Both the position numbers and the translations under genes were made by a program. A stretch of DNA of 64,000 bases from Cokeromyces recurvatus (lineage: Eukaryota; Mucoromycota; Mucoromycetes; Mucorales; Mucoraceae): positions 1 to 64,000 of the forward strand of contig NW_026251423.1 in NCBI RefSeq assembly GCF_025118155.1. The letters are read 5' to 3'. The notes beneath the pieces were generated by a model. It worked only from the letters and a program-made list of their open reading frames with translations. It was not told the origin of the DNA and searched no databases. Shown one piece after another: positions 22,695-34,877 of this stretch (positions within the stretch are counted from its first letter, which is position 1; every line of letters begins with the position of its first letter).

Positions 22695-23886
22695 ATTAAA
22701 TAATAATAGTAATAAAAGCCTAGATTGTGTGATTTTTTTTTACCTTCTAACTTTCCTCTACATTATACGATATAGAGAATAAAAATAGTCACAAACTAGA
22801 ATTTGAGGCTTATTTTTATGCATGAAAAAAAAAAGATAATTGCACACTGCAGTTTAATTGATGCATGATTCTGCTTTTTTTTTTTTTTATCTGATTTTGT
22901 TGCTTTGGCAATGATACACATATTATGTAATTATTAAAATATTATAGATATATAAATAAAAAGGGTCTAGAGATTTTCATAGTGTCGTTGTTTGTTCAAG
23001 TAAAAAAAAAAAAAAAAAAACGACAATGACAAGAAAGAAATGTGTTTAGAATTTTTATTCATTTACTTTATCATGACTGAATTTATTAGTGAGTATTTCA
23101 TCGTCAAGTTGCTATAATTTTTCAATGTATTGTTTCGGATAATCTTGAAAAATTATATTTTTTTGCTTGTTTCAACCGTTTTTTTTTTTTACAACGATCT
23201 CTAAAATATAGGATACGCCTTATTATAAATACATACAAATGTATACACTTTTTCTTTTGCCTTTTTGTTACTCACTATCCCCTTGTATTTATTTTACTCA
23301 TAATATAATATATTATCCTCCTTTTGCATAATAAAATCACCCAGGTTTTAGCTCTCCTGAGTGACTATAATAACAATAACTGTATTATCAAACGCAAAAT
23401 GGTAAGAATGCGGCTCGAAAGCTGTAAAAGATTTTAATTCAAAAAGCGTGAACTTATTTTTTTTTTTTTTTTTTTTTTTTTTTCATTCAGCGCCTATCCA
23501 ACTCTTCTGCAAACCTCGTTACCAAATACTGCAAATCGTAATAAGATTAACGGAAGTAAATCCCGGAAAATAAATGTATTAAATGAATAAGTGTAGTCTC
23601 CCCTTTTTCGGCCAATAAAAAGAAACCCTTTTCATTTTATGATTTAAGGGCCTCTTTGCTTCTTCTTTCCTTCTTCCTTATCTTCTCTCTCTTCCTCCTC
23701 CTCCATCTCCTTTTTTTTAATGTATAATGAGATAGTTTACTTTAAGTTTGATTTAAAAAATGAAGAGTGTGTGTGTTTTTTTTTAAAAATAATAACCAAT
23801 AAAATAACTCCGCAACACGCTTTTCAATCACAATTTGCTTGAATAATATTTTATTGTTTTCTTTCCTTTTCTAGACAAGTAAAGCA
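22695..23886. other. Divergent promoter region
   Basis: 1.2 kb between JIP5 and the coiled-coil gene, transcribed apart. Several A/T runs occur, and a CCAAT-like GGCCAATAAAAAG lies at about 23609-23622. ATG followed by a strong donor (ATGGTAAGAATG) at 23398 could be a one-codon first exon of the downstream gene. Nothing else is seen. Confidence 0.45.
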
Positions 23887-25137
23887 ATGGAAGCTGACTC
23901 TTCTTCAAATACAGAAATTAACTCATCTATGGAAGAAAGACAACAATCTGTACATTCTTTTCGCATCATTGACACACAACAAGATTCAGAATCAGATAAG
24001 GACCTCATTATTCATTCACTCAATGAATCACTTCATATTCATAAAGAAATCCTCGAACGCATTCAAAATGAAAAGGAAGAGTTTCAACAACAAATAGAAA
24101 AGGAACGTCAAAAAGAAAAGGAGGCGCTTGAAAAGTTTAAAAAGTCTTCTCAACAAGTCTTGGACGATCAAAACAAACATTGTGAGCAGCTAGAATCAAT
24201 TATTTCCTCGTTGAGACAAGATTTAGAAAAGAAAAAGGAAGCCTATCAAAAACTTGAAGTCAATTTTTATTCTTATGTAAAACAAATTCGAGTCACTGAT
24301 GATGATCTCTCAACCATTCAACCAGAGATATCACATTTGTTAAGCCAATTAAATAATACTTGTATGGGATTAAAGGCAAAGATGGATCGAGAGGCAGGGA
24401 CTAGGTTTGTGTTTAATTATTGGTCTGATAAAGTAGACTTGATTAGGAAGCATATGATGACTGAAGAAGAGCAAGAATTATTAGATACATCCTACATTAC
24501 ACTCTTTGTTGAAAAATATCTTATTACAGTATTACTCAATCATATCATGGACGTGCCTATTCATTTAGGTGTCTCTATCAATGATGCCTTTCAAGAATTA
24601 GATGGCTGGATGACAAGTAGAAATAAGGAATGGGCAAACCGACTCAGACAGCAGGTCTGCGCACTTATTGTTCAACAGCCTGGTGATGAAGAAGATCAAA
24701 TACAGGCAGCTAAATCCGAACTATTAAATGAAATCCTATCCAACTTAGGTCCTGTTTATCCTACCCTTCAGCAAGATTCTAGAAAGATTGAAAACTTAAT
24801 ACAGAGATGCTCTAAATTGAATTTGGCTGTGAAAGGACAAGAAATAAAGATTAAAAGATTGACTATTGAAGAAGGTGTAACACAATTCGATCCAAAGACA
24901 ATGAAAGCAACTGCAAAAGGTAAGCCTAATGGTATTGTCCTGTTATCCATCACACCTACTTTTGTTGCAAGTGATGAATTTGATAATGAGCATGGTTTTG
25001 TTATACCTGGTAAAGTTTTCTGCATCAATGAAGAAGAGGAAGATACACAAATAGAAAAGGGAGAGCCATTAAAGAAACAAAAGATGGATGAAACAGTCTC
25101 TCAAGATATGGAAGAGGATCAAGAAAAAGACGACTAA
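23887..25137 (+). CDS. Coiled-coil protein of unknown function
   Basis: A single long exon of 416 residues. Residues about 40-135 form a strong coiled coil (KEILERIQNEKEEFQQQIEK and so on). A mixed helical region follows (LDTSYITLFVEKYLITVLLN, NKEWANRLRQQVCALIV). A conserved-looking C-terminal segment (KLNLAVKGQEIKIKRLTIEE) precedes an acidic, lysine-containing tail (LKKQKMDETVSQD) that could hold a nuclear signal. I do not recognise the family. An alternative start exists: ATG at 23398 spliced to 23876 would add MTSKA in frame, as in the eL8 gene here where ATG is directly followed by an intron. The ATG at 23887 is kept as the simpler choice. Confidence 0.8.
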   Translation: MEADSSSNTEINSSMEERQQSVHSFRIIDTQQDSESDKDLIIHSLNESLHIHKEILERIQNEKEEFQQQIEKERQKEKEALEKFKKSSQQVLDDQNKHCEQLESIISSLRQDLEKKKEAYQKLEVNFYSYVKQIRVTDDDLSTIQPEISHLLSQLNNTCMGLKAKMDREAGTRFVFNYWSDKVDLIRKHMMTEEEQELLDTSYITLFVEKYLITVLLNHIMDVPIHLGVSINDAFQELDGWMTSRNKEWANRLRQQVCALIVQQPGDEEDQIQAAKSELLNEILSNLGPVYPTLQQDSRKIENLIQRCSKLNLAVKGQEIKIKRLTIEEGVTQFDPKTMKATAKGKPNGIVLLSITPTFVASDEFDNEHGFVIPGKVFCINEEEEDTQIEKGEPLKKQKMDETVSQDMEEDQEKDD

Positions 25138-27121
25138 GATACAGAAAGTATAAAGGAAGTTCTTAATGAAGAGTAAGCATGTATGCAAGTAAAACAAAAT
25201 CATCTTTTTTTTTTTCTTTTTTTTAGGGAAAAAGAAAAAAAAAACACACAAATACTATATCCTGTACTGTTAAAAGACGAGACTTTTTATTCATTGAACA
25301 ATAAAAGTCTATTGTATAGTGCTCACAGTACCAATTTGCGGGTTTATATTTTTTTTTTCTTTTCTTTTTTTTTTTTTTGCGGTTTGCATTCTCTCAATTT
25401 GCGTCTTTATTTTTTGACCTTGCATTTTTATTAATAAATAGAATATTGATTATATATATATATGCTCTTCGTTTAAATATCTTTCAAATGTATCAAAAGA
25501 ATGTCTAACAAAGCCCTAGAGGTGCTTAAAAAGGAATACTGTTGCAAGCTTCACTAATCCTGGTTTTCAAATCCTCAGTATTTCCGAACTAACTACTTCA
25601 GACTTTACTCTTAACTACAGTGTTCACGGCACCAATACACGCAAACCCAAGTTTTTATTGCACTTGGCAATTTCAAATCACACCACTAAAAATCCCTATT
25701 CGAATGTCCTTGCCCATATTAAATTTACATCTTCAGTTATTCAATTTAATAAACCTTTTTCTTTCCTTTTTATTATTTATTAACCAATATTTATTACAAT
25801 ATGTATTCAATCATTGGAAAAAGAAGTGTATTCGAGAATGGTCAGGGAAAACTTCGTTAAAGGCAATAGAAATTAACAATAAACTGGGAAGAGAAGGTCA
25901 ACATTCACCATAGCGTAGAAAACTTGAGCAATTTCACTCAATATTCGAGTAAACAACTACTAGATCTCGATCTGGATGTCCCAAACCTTTCGCGGACGAA
26001 AGAATTGGAGAAATCATTTGTTGCAAATAGTAAAACAGCGGGCAAGTATGCATATTATTTTTTATAATCAGAAAACCTTATTCATCTATTACTCGAAGCT
26101 TAAGCTTTTAATTTGCCGTAGGTCGATATTGTTTCTAAATAATTCTGCCTGCAATAAGATTTATTTTTATTCTTTTTCTTACTAGAGATATAATTAATCA
26201 TTACTCTTCTAAAGTAAGCAATGTGTCTGTCAATATTAGTTCATAGCGAATGTTCCATCTATAACAATAGTACCCATTATTCATATTCTACTATTATTTT
26301 TATCATCCCATTAGATAACGATATAATATGTAGGACTTATAAATATAATAGTCATAATCCTATTGAATTCTCATTATTACAATACAATGTATATAATTAT
26401 TTTTAACGTTCGAATACTCTAACGATCAGCTAATATCACAGAGCTTTTCTTCAAAGCAATATGTAAATACAGCACTCTATAAGAAGCTTCTAATGTTATT
26501 TGCTTTTCAATCCATACCATTTTATAGGCCCTTCTAAAAGTTCAACATGATGGAAGCACTTGGTGCCAAACGAGGGTTATTATTTTTATTATGAAGCCCA
26601 ATTATTTCTGTCGTCAGAAGAACAGACAATAAATCTGCTTGAGCAAAGAATTAAACATCCTCTTAACAACATGATAACTTTTATACCTTAGGAAGCTACA
26701 AGATATCTTTGAGTATACTTTTTGCTCATTCATAGATTTTCTAAATTATTGGAATTACATATTCTTCCCATTTTATTGTCTCTTTTCCATCCTCATTATA
26801 AAGAATTCCTTAGTCATTTACAAAGATATTCTTGCCTGGAACTGAAAACATGTTACGTGTTTATTATGTGAAAGTTTGAAAATGCAAATAAAAAAATGAA
26901 GATGCAGACTAAGGTTATGCAAACCACAAGAAAAATTGTAAACCCGCAAATTAATATTGTGAGTACTGTATTCCCCCATTGTTTCTTCTATGATTTAAAG
27001 GAAAAAAAGTCACACTTTGTGCCCAATTAACTTTTTTATTTACTATCATTATCATTTTTTTTTATTAGATTTTTGTATTTCTTTCTTTTTTTTTTAAGAA
27101 ATTTATATCAAAACAGGCACT
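25138..27121. other. Intergenic region with decayed coding remnants
   Basis: About 2 kb. Runs of T and A fill 25200-25380. From 25500 to about 26150, and more weakly to 26550, there are broken coding-like frames (separate entry). The last 300 bp before 27122 should hold the importin promoter. A TTTTTTTTTAAG tract lies just upstream of its ATG. Confidence 0.5.
25500..26088 (+). pseudogene. Decayed gene of unknown family
   Basis: Three open stretches in different frames follow one another: MSNKALEVLKKEY from 25501; FTNPGFQILSISELTTSDF and on to LLHLAISNHTTKNPYSNVLA up to about 25780; and, after a stop, VENLSNFTQYSSKQLLDLDL then DVPNLSRTKELEKSFV up to 26088. Composition is that of real protein, and the shifts between frames have no splice signals. 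I see no recognisable domain. It may be a dead single-copy gene or part of a transposon. Confidence 0.4.
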
Positions 27122-28555
27122 ATGGCACAAGTACCTGTTTCTGCTGAAGTTCTTCAGCAACTTGCTCCTGTACTTTCTAGTCTTTTGTCTTCTGATAATA
27201 ACCAAAGGTAATTACCTATCAAATAAATATATATTCCTATTTGCATATAAATTAATTACGTAACAATTATCCTATCTCTATATGCATGTAAACACACACA
27301 TATTAACTCTACTCTATATAATAAAATAGAGCTGCTGCTGAATCTCAATTGAACGATCATTGGGTTGCTCAACAACCTGATCTTTTACTTCTTGGACTTG
27401 CTCAATTTGTAGCAAATAATAATGAAGTTCAGGTACAAAAAAAAAAAAAAGTGGTACAAATTACTTCGAAATTAACATTCATCTTCATCCCACAACAGCT
27501 TCGTTCTCATTGTAGTGTGCTTTTACGTCGTTTAGCTTATAAACAATTTAGTTCTAACGATCCTGATAGTCGTCTTTGGGATGTAGTGCAGGAATCAACT
27601 CGTCAAGGTGTTAAAGAGCTTTTATTAGTCGCTCTTGCCAATGAATCTGATCAAAGCACTAGACATAAAGTTTCTGATACTGTTGCTGAAATTGCTAGAT
27701 TTGATTTAGTAGAAGGAAGTAAGTTTAGAGAGAATGAAGTAACTGCTGATATAAGACATTAGAATCTAAATGTCGAAATTTTCTTTTTAATAGATAAATG
27801 GGATTCTTTGTTAAAGGCTTTATTTGAATGTTCTCAGTCACCTAATGCTGCCCATAGAGAATCTGCTTTCCGTATATTTGCTACTGTTCCAGACTTGATT
27901 GCTGGTCAACACACCGATGCTCTTAAAAATGTCTTTTTAGCTGGTTTAAATGATTCTGAAAGTCAATCAGTAAGTTTTTTTTTCCTTCTTCCATACCTTT
28001 AATCAATTTATATTTAACCTTATTAAACTAGGTTCGTTTGGAAGCTATGAAAGCAGCCGCTGCATATATTGTTCAAGCTGACGAACAAGCACAAAAGAGT
28101 TTAGGTACTTTGATGCCTCATATGCTTGATGTAAGTATATATAAATAATGATGTATATTTTAAACCAATTATAAACAAAATTATTAGCCTTTATCACCTG
28201 TTATTGCTGCTCGTGATGATTCAACCCTTGTCGATTGTCTTGTTGTCCTTATTGAATTGGCTGATAGTTGTCCTAAGCTTTTCCGACCTGTACTTCCTAA
28301 TGTCTTGAGTGTTATGGTTTCTGTTGCTAAAGACAAGTCTTTTGATGATCGTTCACGCCAAACCGCTTTGGAATTGTTGTTAACTTTGGCTGAAGCAGCT
28401 CCTGCTATGGCTCGTAAGGTTCCTAACTTTGCTTCTGAAATCATTCCTGTTGCTATGGAAATGTCAACTGATATTGATGATGATGAATCATGGTATACTA
28501 CTGATGATGTATGTTGTTGAAGAGAATTTGCTTGTATATATCAAATTTGGGTGCT

Positions 28556-28609
<54 letters not shown>

Positions 28610-30898
28610 TTGGATGAGGATGATAATGAGGAAAACTATGTTATGGGTGAAAGTACATTAGATAGAATTGCCCGTACTCTTGGTGGTAAGGCTGTTGTTC
28701 CTATTTGTTTCCAATATATTCCTCAAATGCTTCAATCAAATGAATGGCAGCAAAGACGTGCCGCTCTTATGGCTATTTCCTCTATCGGCGAGGGTTCTAT
28801 CAAGATTATGAAGCCTGAACTTTCTAATATTATCAATATGATTTTACCTTCTTTCAAGGATGCTCACCCTCGTGTTCGTTATGCTGCCTGTAACACTATT
28901 GGACAAATGTCCACTGATTTTGCTCCTTATCTCCAAAAGCACTTCCATGAAGTTGTTGTTTCTTCTCTTTTACCTGTTATGGAGGATCCTCAACCTCGTG
29001 TTCAAGCCCATGCAGCTGCTGCAATGGTGAACTTCTGTGAAGAAGCTGATAAAAAAATTCTTGATCCTTACCTTAATGCCATCTTTGACCGTCTCTTGAT
29101 CCTTCTTAAGACTTCTAAGACTTATGTTCAAGAGCAAGCTATTACCACTATTGCCACTGTTGCTGATTGTGCTGAGGATCGTTTCAATAAATATCATGAC
29201 GCTATCATGCCTCTCTTGCTCAACATTCTTCATCAAGCTGGAGATAAACAATATCGTCTTTTACGTTCTAGAGCCATTGAGTGTGCTTCTCTTATTGGTC
29301 TTGCTATTGGTAAAGAAGTTTTTGCTCCTTATACCGCTGAATTTATCAACATCCTTGCTGGCATTCAACAATCTATTACAGAACCCGATGATATTCAAAC
29401 CACCTACCTTTTGGCTGCTTGGGCTCGTATGTGTAAGATGATGGGTCAAGACTTTTTACCTTATCTTCCTAATATTATGCCTCCTCTCTTGCAATCTGCT
29501 AAGCTTACACCTGAATTTACCTTTGTTGATCCTGAAGAAGAAGATATTGATTCCAAGTATCCTTCAGATGATGGCTGGGAATTCGTTGGTATCAATGGCC
29601 AACAAATTGGTATCAAAACTTCCGTATTAGAAGAGAAATATACAGCTATCGAAATGCTCACCAGTTACGCTCGTGATTTAGGAGCTGGTTTCTTACCTTA
29701 TGTTGGTCCAGTTCTTGAAATTGCTTTGCCTTTACTTAAATTCTACTTCCATGATGGTGTTCGTCATGCTGCTGCCTCTCTTATCCCTCTCCTTTTAAAG
29801 GATGCTAAAGAGGCTAACGTTGCTCCCGGTGAGATTGCTAACATGTGGAATACCATTTTTGAAAAACTTTGCAAGATTTTGACTATTGAAGATGATATTA
29901 CCTTCTTAGCACAAACCTACGCTACTTTCTCAGAATGCATTGATGTCTTGGGTGAAAACTGCCTTCAACCTGCACAAATTGAAAACTTTATGAAGGGTAC
30001 AAATGAACAATTAGCCAAGTTCCTTAAGCGCTTGAATGAACGAGAACAAGAAAAACAAGCTGGTGAATATGATGCTGATGATGAAGAACAATTAGCCGAC
30101 GAAGAAGCCACTGAAGAAGATGCCCTTAGTGAAATGGCTCGTGCCATTCAATCTTTGTTCAAAATTTTGGGCCCTGCTTTCTTACCTTACTTTGATAAGC
30201 TTTTACCCTTAATTGTTCAATTCCTTCCCCATCCTAATAATGCTGCTCGTCAATGGGCAATCTGCATCTTTGATGATCTTATTGAATTCACAGGTCCTGC
30301 CTCTTTCAATTATTCCAATTACTTCTTACAGGCCATGGTCGCTGGTATCTCTGATAAAGCAAGTGAGATGCGTCAAGCATCCGCTTATGGTGTTGGTGTC
30401 ATGGGTCAATTTGGTGGACCACAATATGCAGATGCTTGTGCTGCTGCCCTCGAGCCCCTTTTCAATTTGATCAATTCTCCCAATGCTCATGATGATGGCA
30501 TCGTGTTTGTAACTGAAAATGCTATCTCAGCCATTGCTAAAATCTGTAAATTCAATAACAGCAAATTCCAATTGGAGCCTGTCTTGGCTGCCTGGCTTAC
30601 AACTTTACCCATTGTTAATGATGATCAAGAGGCACCTATTGTCTATACATACTTACTTGATCTTCTTGAAGCTCAACATCCTAGCATTTTGGGTCCCAAC
30701 AATAGCAACATCCCTCTTATAGTTAAAATCTTTACTGAAGTCTTGGCTGCTGATATTTTGTCAACTGAATTATCAGCTCGTATGGTAAACAACATGAAGT
30801 TAATCTTAGGAGGACTTGATGAAGCAACTCGTAACCAGTTATGGAATGCTATTCCTGTAGAAACTAGAACTATTCTTCAAAAGAAGAATTATGTATAA
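27122..30898 (+). CDS. PSE1: Importin beta family karyopherin Pse1/Kap121 (IPO5)
   Basis: Seven exons: 27122-27207, 27330-27432, 27499-27718, 27794-27969, 28032-28130, 28188-28508, 28610-30898, in phase, giving 1,097 residues, the usual IPO5 length. HEAT repeats fill the protein. Family landmarks are GESTLDRIARTLGGK, AHPRVRYAACNTIGQMSTDF, VQAHAAAAMVNFCEEAD, LLRSRAIECASLIGLAIGKE, SDDGWEFVGINGQQIGIKT, RQWAICIFDDLIEF, MRQASAYGVGVMGQFGG and HPSILGPNNSNIP. An acidic loop (YDADDEEQLADEEATEED) lies near residue 820. The protein carries cargo such as ribosomal proteins into the nucleus and releases it on RanGTP. The last intron (28509-28609) is almost entirely a T-run. Confidence 0.97.
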
Positions 30899-31141
30899 AA
30901 AAAGAAAAAAAAAAAAACTTCTTTTGTTGTAAGGCAGCTAAATAATGCAATGCACATATATAATACGCTCATATCTTAATTGTAGAAAAATTATATGTTA
31001 TACTTTTTTTTTTTTTTTCATTTACTATATTATACACATATAAAAAAAAATCTTGTTATATAAAACATTGATATTTATATTGTTGGGTTAAAAGGAAAGA
31101 GGGAAAGCATGTTTATTGGTATATGTAAATAATGTAGTAAC

Positions 31142-31238
31142 TTAGTTGCTAGATATAATAGAAGAGGATTCTTCTGGATCTGCTAAAAATGGATGCTTTA
31201 ATAGTTCATCTGCGGACGGTCTATCTTCGAAATTCCTA

Positions 31239-31271
<33 letters not shown>

Positions 31272-34104
31272 AAAAGAAACAATGTTAATAACTATATAGG
31301 TTATAGCATCTATTTATCAATCTACTTTACAATTCAAATGTACTCATTAAAAAGTCTTTGGCATCTTCACTTATATGTGGGGGGATATTAGGGATAGTAT
31401 TACATCCAATTTGAAATATAGCTTGCATTTGTGAATATTCAGGGAAAGGATGATCACCTGTAAACATTTCAACTACCATGCAGCCCAAGGACCAAATGTC
31501 TGCCTTACGTGTATAATGTGTCTGTTTTACTACTTCAGGTGCCATCCAATAAATCGACCCTTGAAGACTCGGTCGATGATTCGTGCTAGTAGATGACACT
31601 GCTGCATTGTTGGTTGGTGGTTCTTGCATTATAATATCTTCTTCTAACTTTTTTGAAATCCCAAAATCAGTAATCTTTACACCTCCCTTATTATCCACAA
31701 GGACGTTAGCCCCCTTTATATCTCGATGAACAATATCCTTATGATGCAAATAATAAAGTCCCTTTAGAATCTGTCTCACAAAGCTTTTTACAAGAGGCTC
31801 CTGAAAGGCGCCATAGCTGGAAAGAAGACCTGCAACAGATCCACCAGGCACATATTCAAGAAAGATACTAAAGTAAGAATCATCAATTTTAGATCCCAAA
31901 TACTGTACAATATTTTCGTGCTCAAGTTCTTTTAGAAGCTCTATCTCTCTTTGAAGAGCTTCTACCATAGATTTCTTCTGTTGTGCTGAAGCTGAGTTTT
32001 CAACGGGTAACTCCACTTGTTTTACTGCCATAAGCTCACCACTAATAGGATTTAACCCAAGATAGACATCACCAAATGAACCACGACCAATTAATGAACC
32101 TTTCATCCAGGTATCTGGTAATGATTGAGTTTTAGTAGTAGGTGTAGATATAAACGTAGACGTAGACGTAGGTGTCTTTAATGTCATTGATGCTGTATCC
32201 TTTTGATGTTGCCTCTCCTTTAATCTAAGAGATTTATGATTTAAGCTTGATTTTCGTTCTAACTTATTTATTTGTCTTTGCGAATTCTCCTCCTTTTGGG
32301 TATCATTCATCGTTTTTTTATCATCAGATTTATTATCATTATTATTAGTAGAAGAGAAATCATTCGCTTTGATATCATGTTCTTCTTTTGTATCTTCTGT
32401 AGTAATAGCAGCAATCATATTCATCGAAGCTTCTTCTTCTTCTTCTTCTAAAAATCGATCCAAGTCAACTCCTAAAACTGACACTAATTCAGGTAACACA
32501 CTATTTCGATAATTTCGAGGCTGCAAACGACTTAAAGCAGAGTTACGTCTTGTCATAGATAATCGTTGTGCTTTAATACCTGCCGTTTCTAATACTTCTC
32601 GATTATGGTTAGGGAAAAAGGAAGGTAGATTAGATGAAATGATTTCTGATGGTGGTCGTTCACCAAAGAAGCGACGACGTCCTCCATTATTGTTCATAAT
32701 AGCTGAATTTCGTATATGATTAGTTGATGTAACTGATCTTATTGAACCATGTTGACGAGAAAGATTATAATAATTAGTAGGTTGAATATCGTTATCATTC
32801 ACATTATTACGTTGTTGTCGCTGTTTATTACATTCTTCCTCTTTATTATTATGTTTACTATGATAATGACGCTGTTGACTGTTAATCGTTCCCTTTCTTT
32901 TAAATTCTTCATAAGTAAGGTACATATGTCGTTTACGCAATATAAGTCGCTCCTTTTCGGGTCTATCTATCGATTTACAAATTTCAACTAACTCAGTATC
33001 TGACAAGGCACGCGCTTCACCATTTGTACTTGATCCCACAAAGATGCAATAACTATCTGCACTATTTTCATCTATGCCAAATTTATGTAGTACTTTTGCC
33101 ATAATCTGCTTGGGATCATTTGCTGTATTATGAACATTCACAATTCGTGTTTGACCGTCCTCACCAAATACTTTTACACATGTCTGCTTTACTTTTTCCA
33201 TTGACATGATCCCTCCTTCAAAAGAATTTCTCTACAGTAAATAAATTAAGGATATCTATATAGCTATTTATAAAAAAAAATCTAGGAACAGTATTCTTAC
33301 TTTTTGTGTTGTTCTTGGACTTGTTGGCATCTGTGAATAAATGTCTGAATTTTGTTGTTGTTGTTGTTGTTGTTGTTGTTGCTGCTGCTGCTGCATGGAA
33401 AGATTACCTTGTTGAGCTTTTTGTGATCGTTTTGATTCTGATCTTCCCAAAAATCGAGAAAATGAATTAGATCGAATTAACAAATTTTTTGCACTGCTTG
33501 AATCAGATGACTTTGATGTTTTAAAGTTGGCTGTATTTGGCGTTATTTCTATCGTATTAAACCCTTCATTATTTCCAGGTGGTGTTAATAACAAGCCTTG
33601 TCTCATGTTTTCTAAATTATTATATGACTATAACAAACTAATTAGCAAAACAATCCACTATCTTTTTTATTTCTTTTTCTTTTCTTTTATTACTCTTGGA
33701 GTTGTTACTTTCGTTGTCCTCGCAGCTAAAGAAGCGGCTAAATAACATTCTTGTCGAAGCGCTTTAATTGCAGCAACCAAACGAACTCTTTCGCCAACTG
33801 TTTTAATATCCATTGCTTTAATGGCTTCATAATCTAAATCAAGTAACACTGAACCAGAAATATTATGTTCTACAATAACAAAATGAGAATGATTCCTGCA
33901 TGTATACTAATTAGAAGTAGATTGTCAAGTTTTTTTTTCCCCTTCTTTTTTACCTATAAATTTCTGACTAAAACGACCAAGCGCTTGATTAGATAGCCAT
34001 TCTGTTACTTTTGTTTCGGACCAATTCTTTACATCATCAAGTAAAGTTTTTTTAAATGCGTATTCAACATGTGAAGGTGAATTTGACTGCGAATGTGTTG
34101 ACAT
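31142..34104 (-). CDS. STE11: MAPKK kinase Ste11/Byr2 (SAM-RA-kinase)
   Basis: Five exons (minus): 34104-33954, 33869-33694, 33627-33301, 33231-31331, 31235-31142, in phase, giving 882 residues. A SAM domain lies at about 10-105 ([18 protein letters not shown]...[20 protein letters not shown]). A polyglutamine run sits at about 195-208. An RA/ubiquitin-like domain lies at about 225-315 ([18 protein letters not shown]). The kinase domain is at about 590-878, with [49 protein letters not shown] and [15 protein letters not shown]. This is the Byr2/Ste11 layout, the MAPKKK of the mating/filamentation cascade, which binds Ras- and Ste50-like partners. Stop of the last exon: 31142-31144. Confidence 0.95.
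33353..33394. repeat. CAA/CAG trinucleotide run coding polyGln
   Basis: On the minus strand a run of CAA and CAG codons encodes an uninterrupted glutamine tract of about 14 residues between the SAM and RA domains of the MAPKKK. Slippage-prone; likely length-variable. Confidence 0.85.
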
Positions 34105-34877
34105 GATTATTGTTAAAAGGCAAATTTAAAGATTAATACACATATAAATATATTATTCTTGTTCAAAATATCTAAAATTATATGTGTATATTTTTTTTTT
34201 AAGTGTAAATGAAGTTTATATTGGTTTGATTGGCTACTCAAATAAAACGATATTATTATTTTTCTGTAATATGTTTCATCAAGTCAATAAAGAAACTAAT
34301 ACCTTATTATAATCTACCTTTAAAGGACAGTAATAATAAACACACACACACACATATATATATATAGAATGAAGAAATGGAAGGACTTTTTTTTTCTTCT
34401 TGCATGTAAACGATAAGTATTGATATAAGCTTCTCTTTATATATATATATAAATAAATAGACAGTTTTCTTCCTAGATATCCTTTATTAATAAAGGCTCA
34501 TAATCAGGTATATATATGTAATGACTATCCAAAATCAAGTTATTTAAAGAGAGAGGGAGAGAGAGAGAAAGAAAGAAAGAGAGAAACGGCCTCTTATACA
34601 AACATAGAATACTCATATCAATAGAGTAAAGAAACCTATCTTGAAATAGCAAATTGTTTCCCTTATTGAAGAATACTTTGCTAACATGTTTGTAAAAATC
34701 ATTATATTCGTACATGCTGCAAAGAAAAATTTACACTTGAGAGACTCTGCTTATTGAATAAGAATCATACTGCTCCTAATATACATCAATATCTCTGCCC
34801 TAAGAGTATATGTATAAAAAAAAAAAACGCCTTATGTATCAACTATAAAAGAAAATTTATTTATTTATTTCTTTAGT
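34105..34877. other. Intergenic spacer
   Basis: Upstream of the MAPKKK and downstream of the HAUS6-like gene. It contains CA/TA dinucleotide runs (about 34340-34368), a GAGA-rich run (about 34549-34585) and alternating TA. No gene is seen. Confidence 0.5.

Noticed and set aside
29124..29441. Plus-strand frame inside PSE1 exon 7
   Set aside because: Out-of-frame shadow of the importin coding sequence; Leu-rich because of codon bias.
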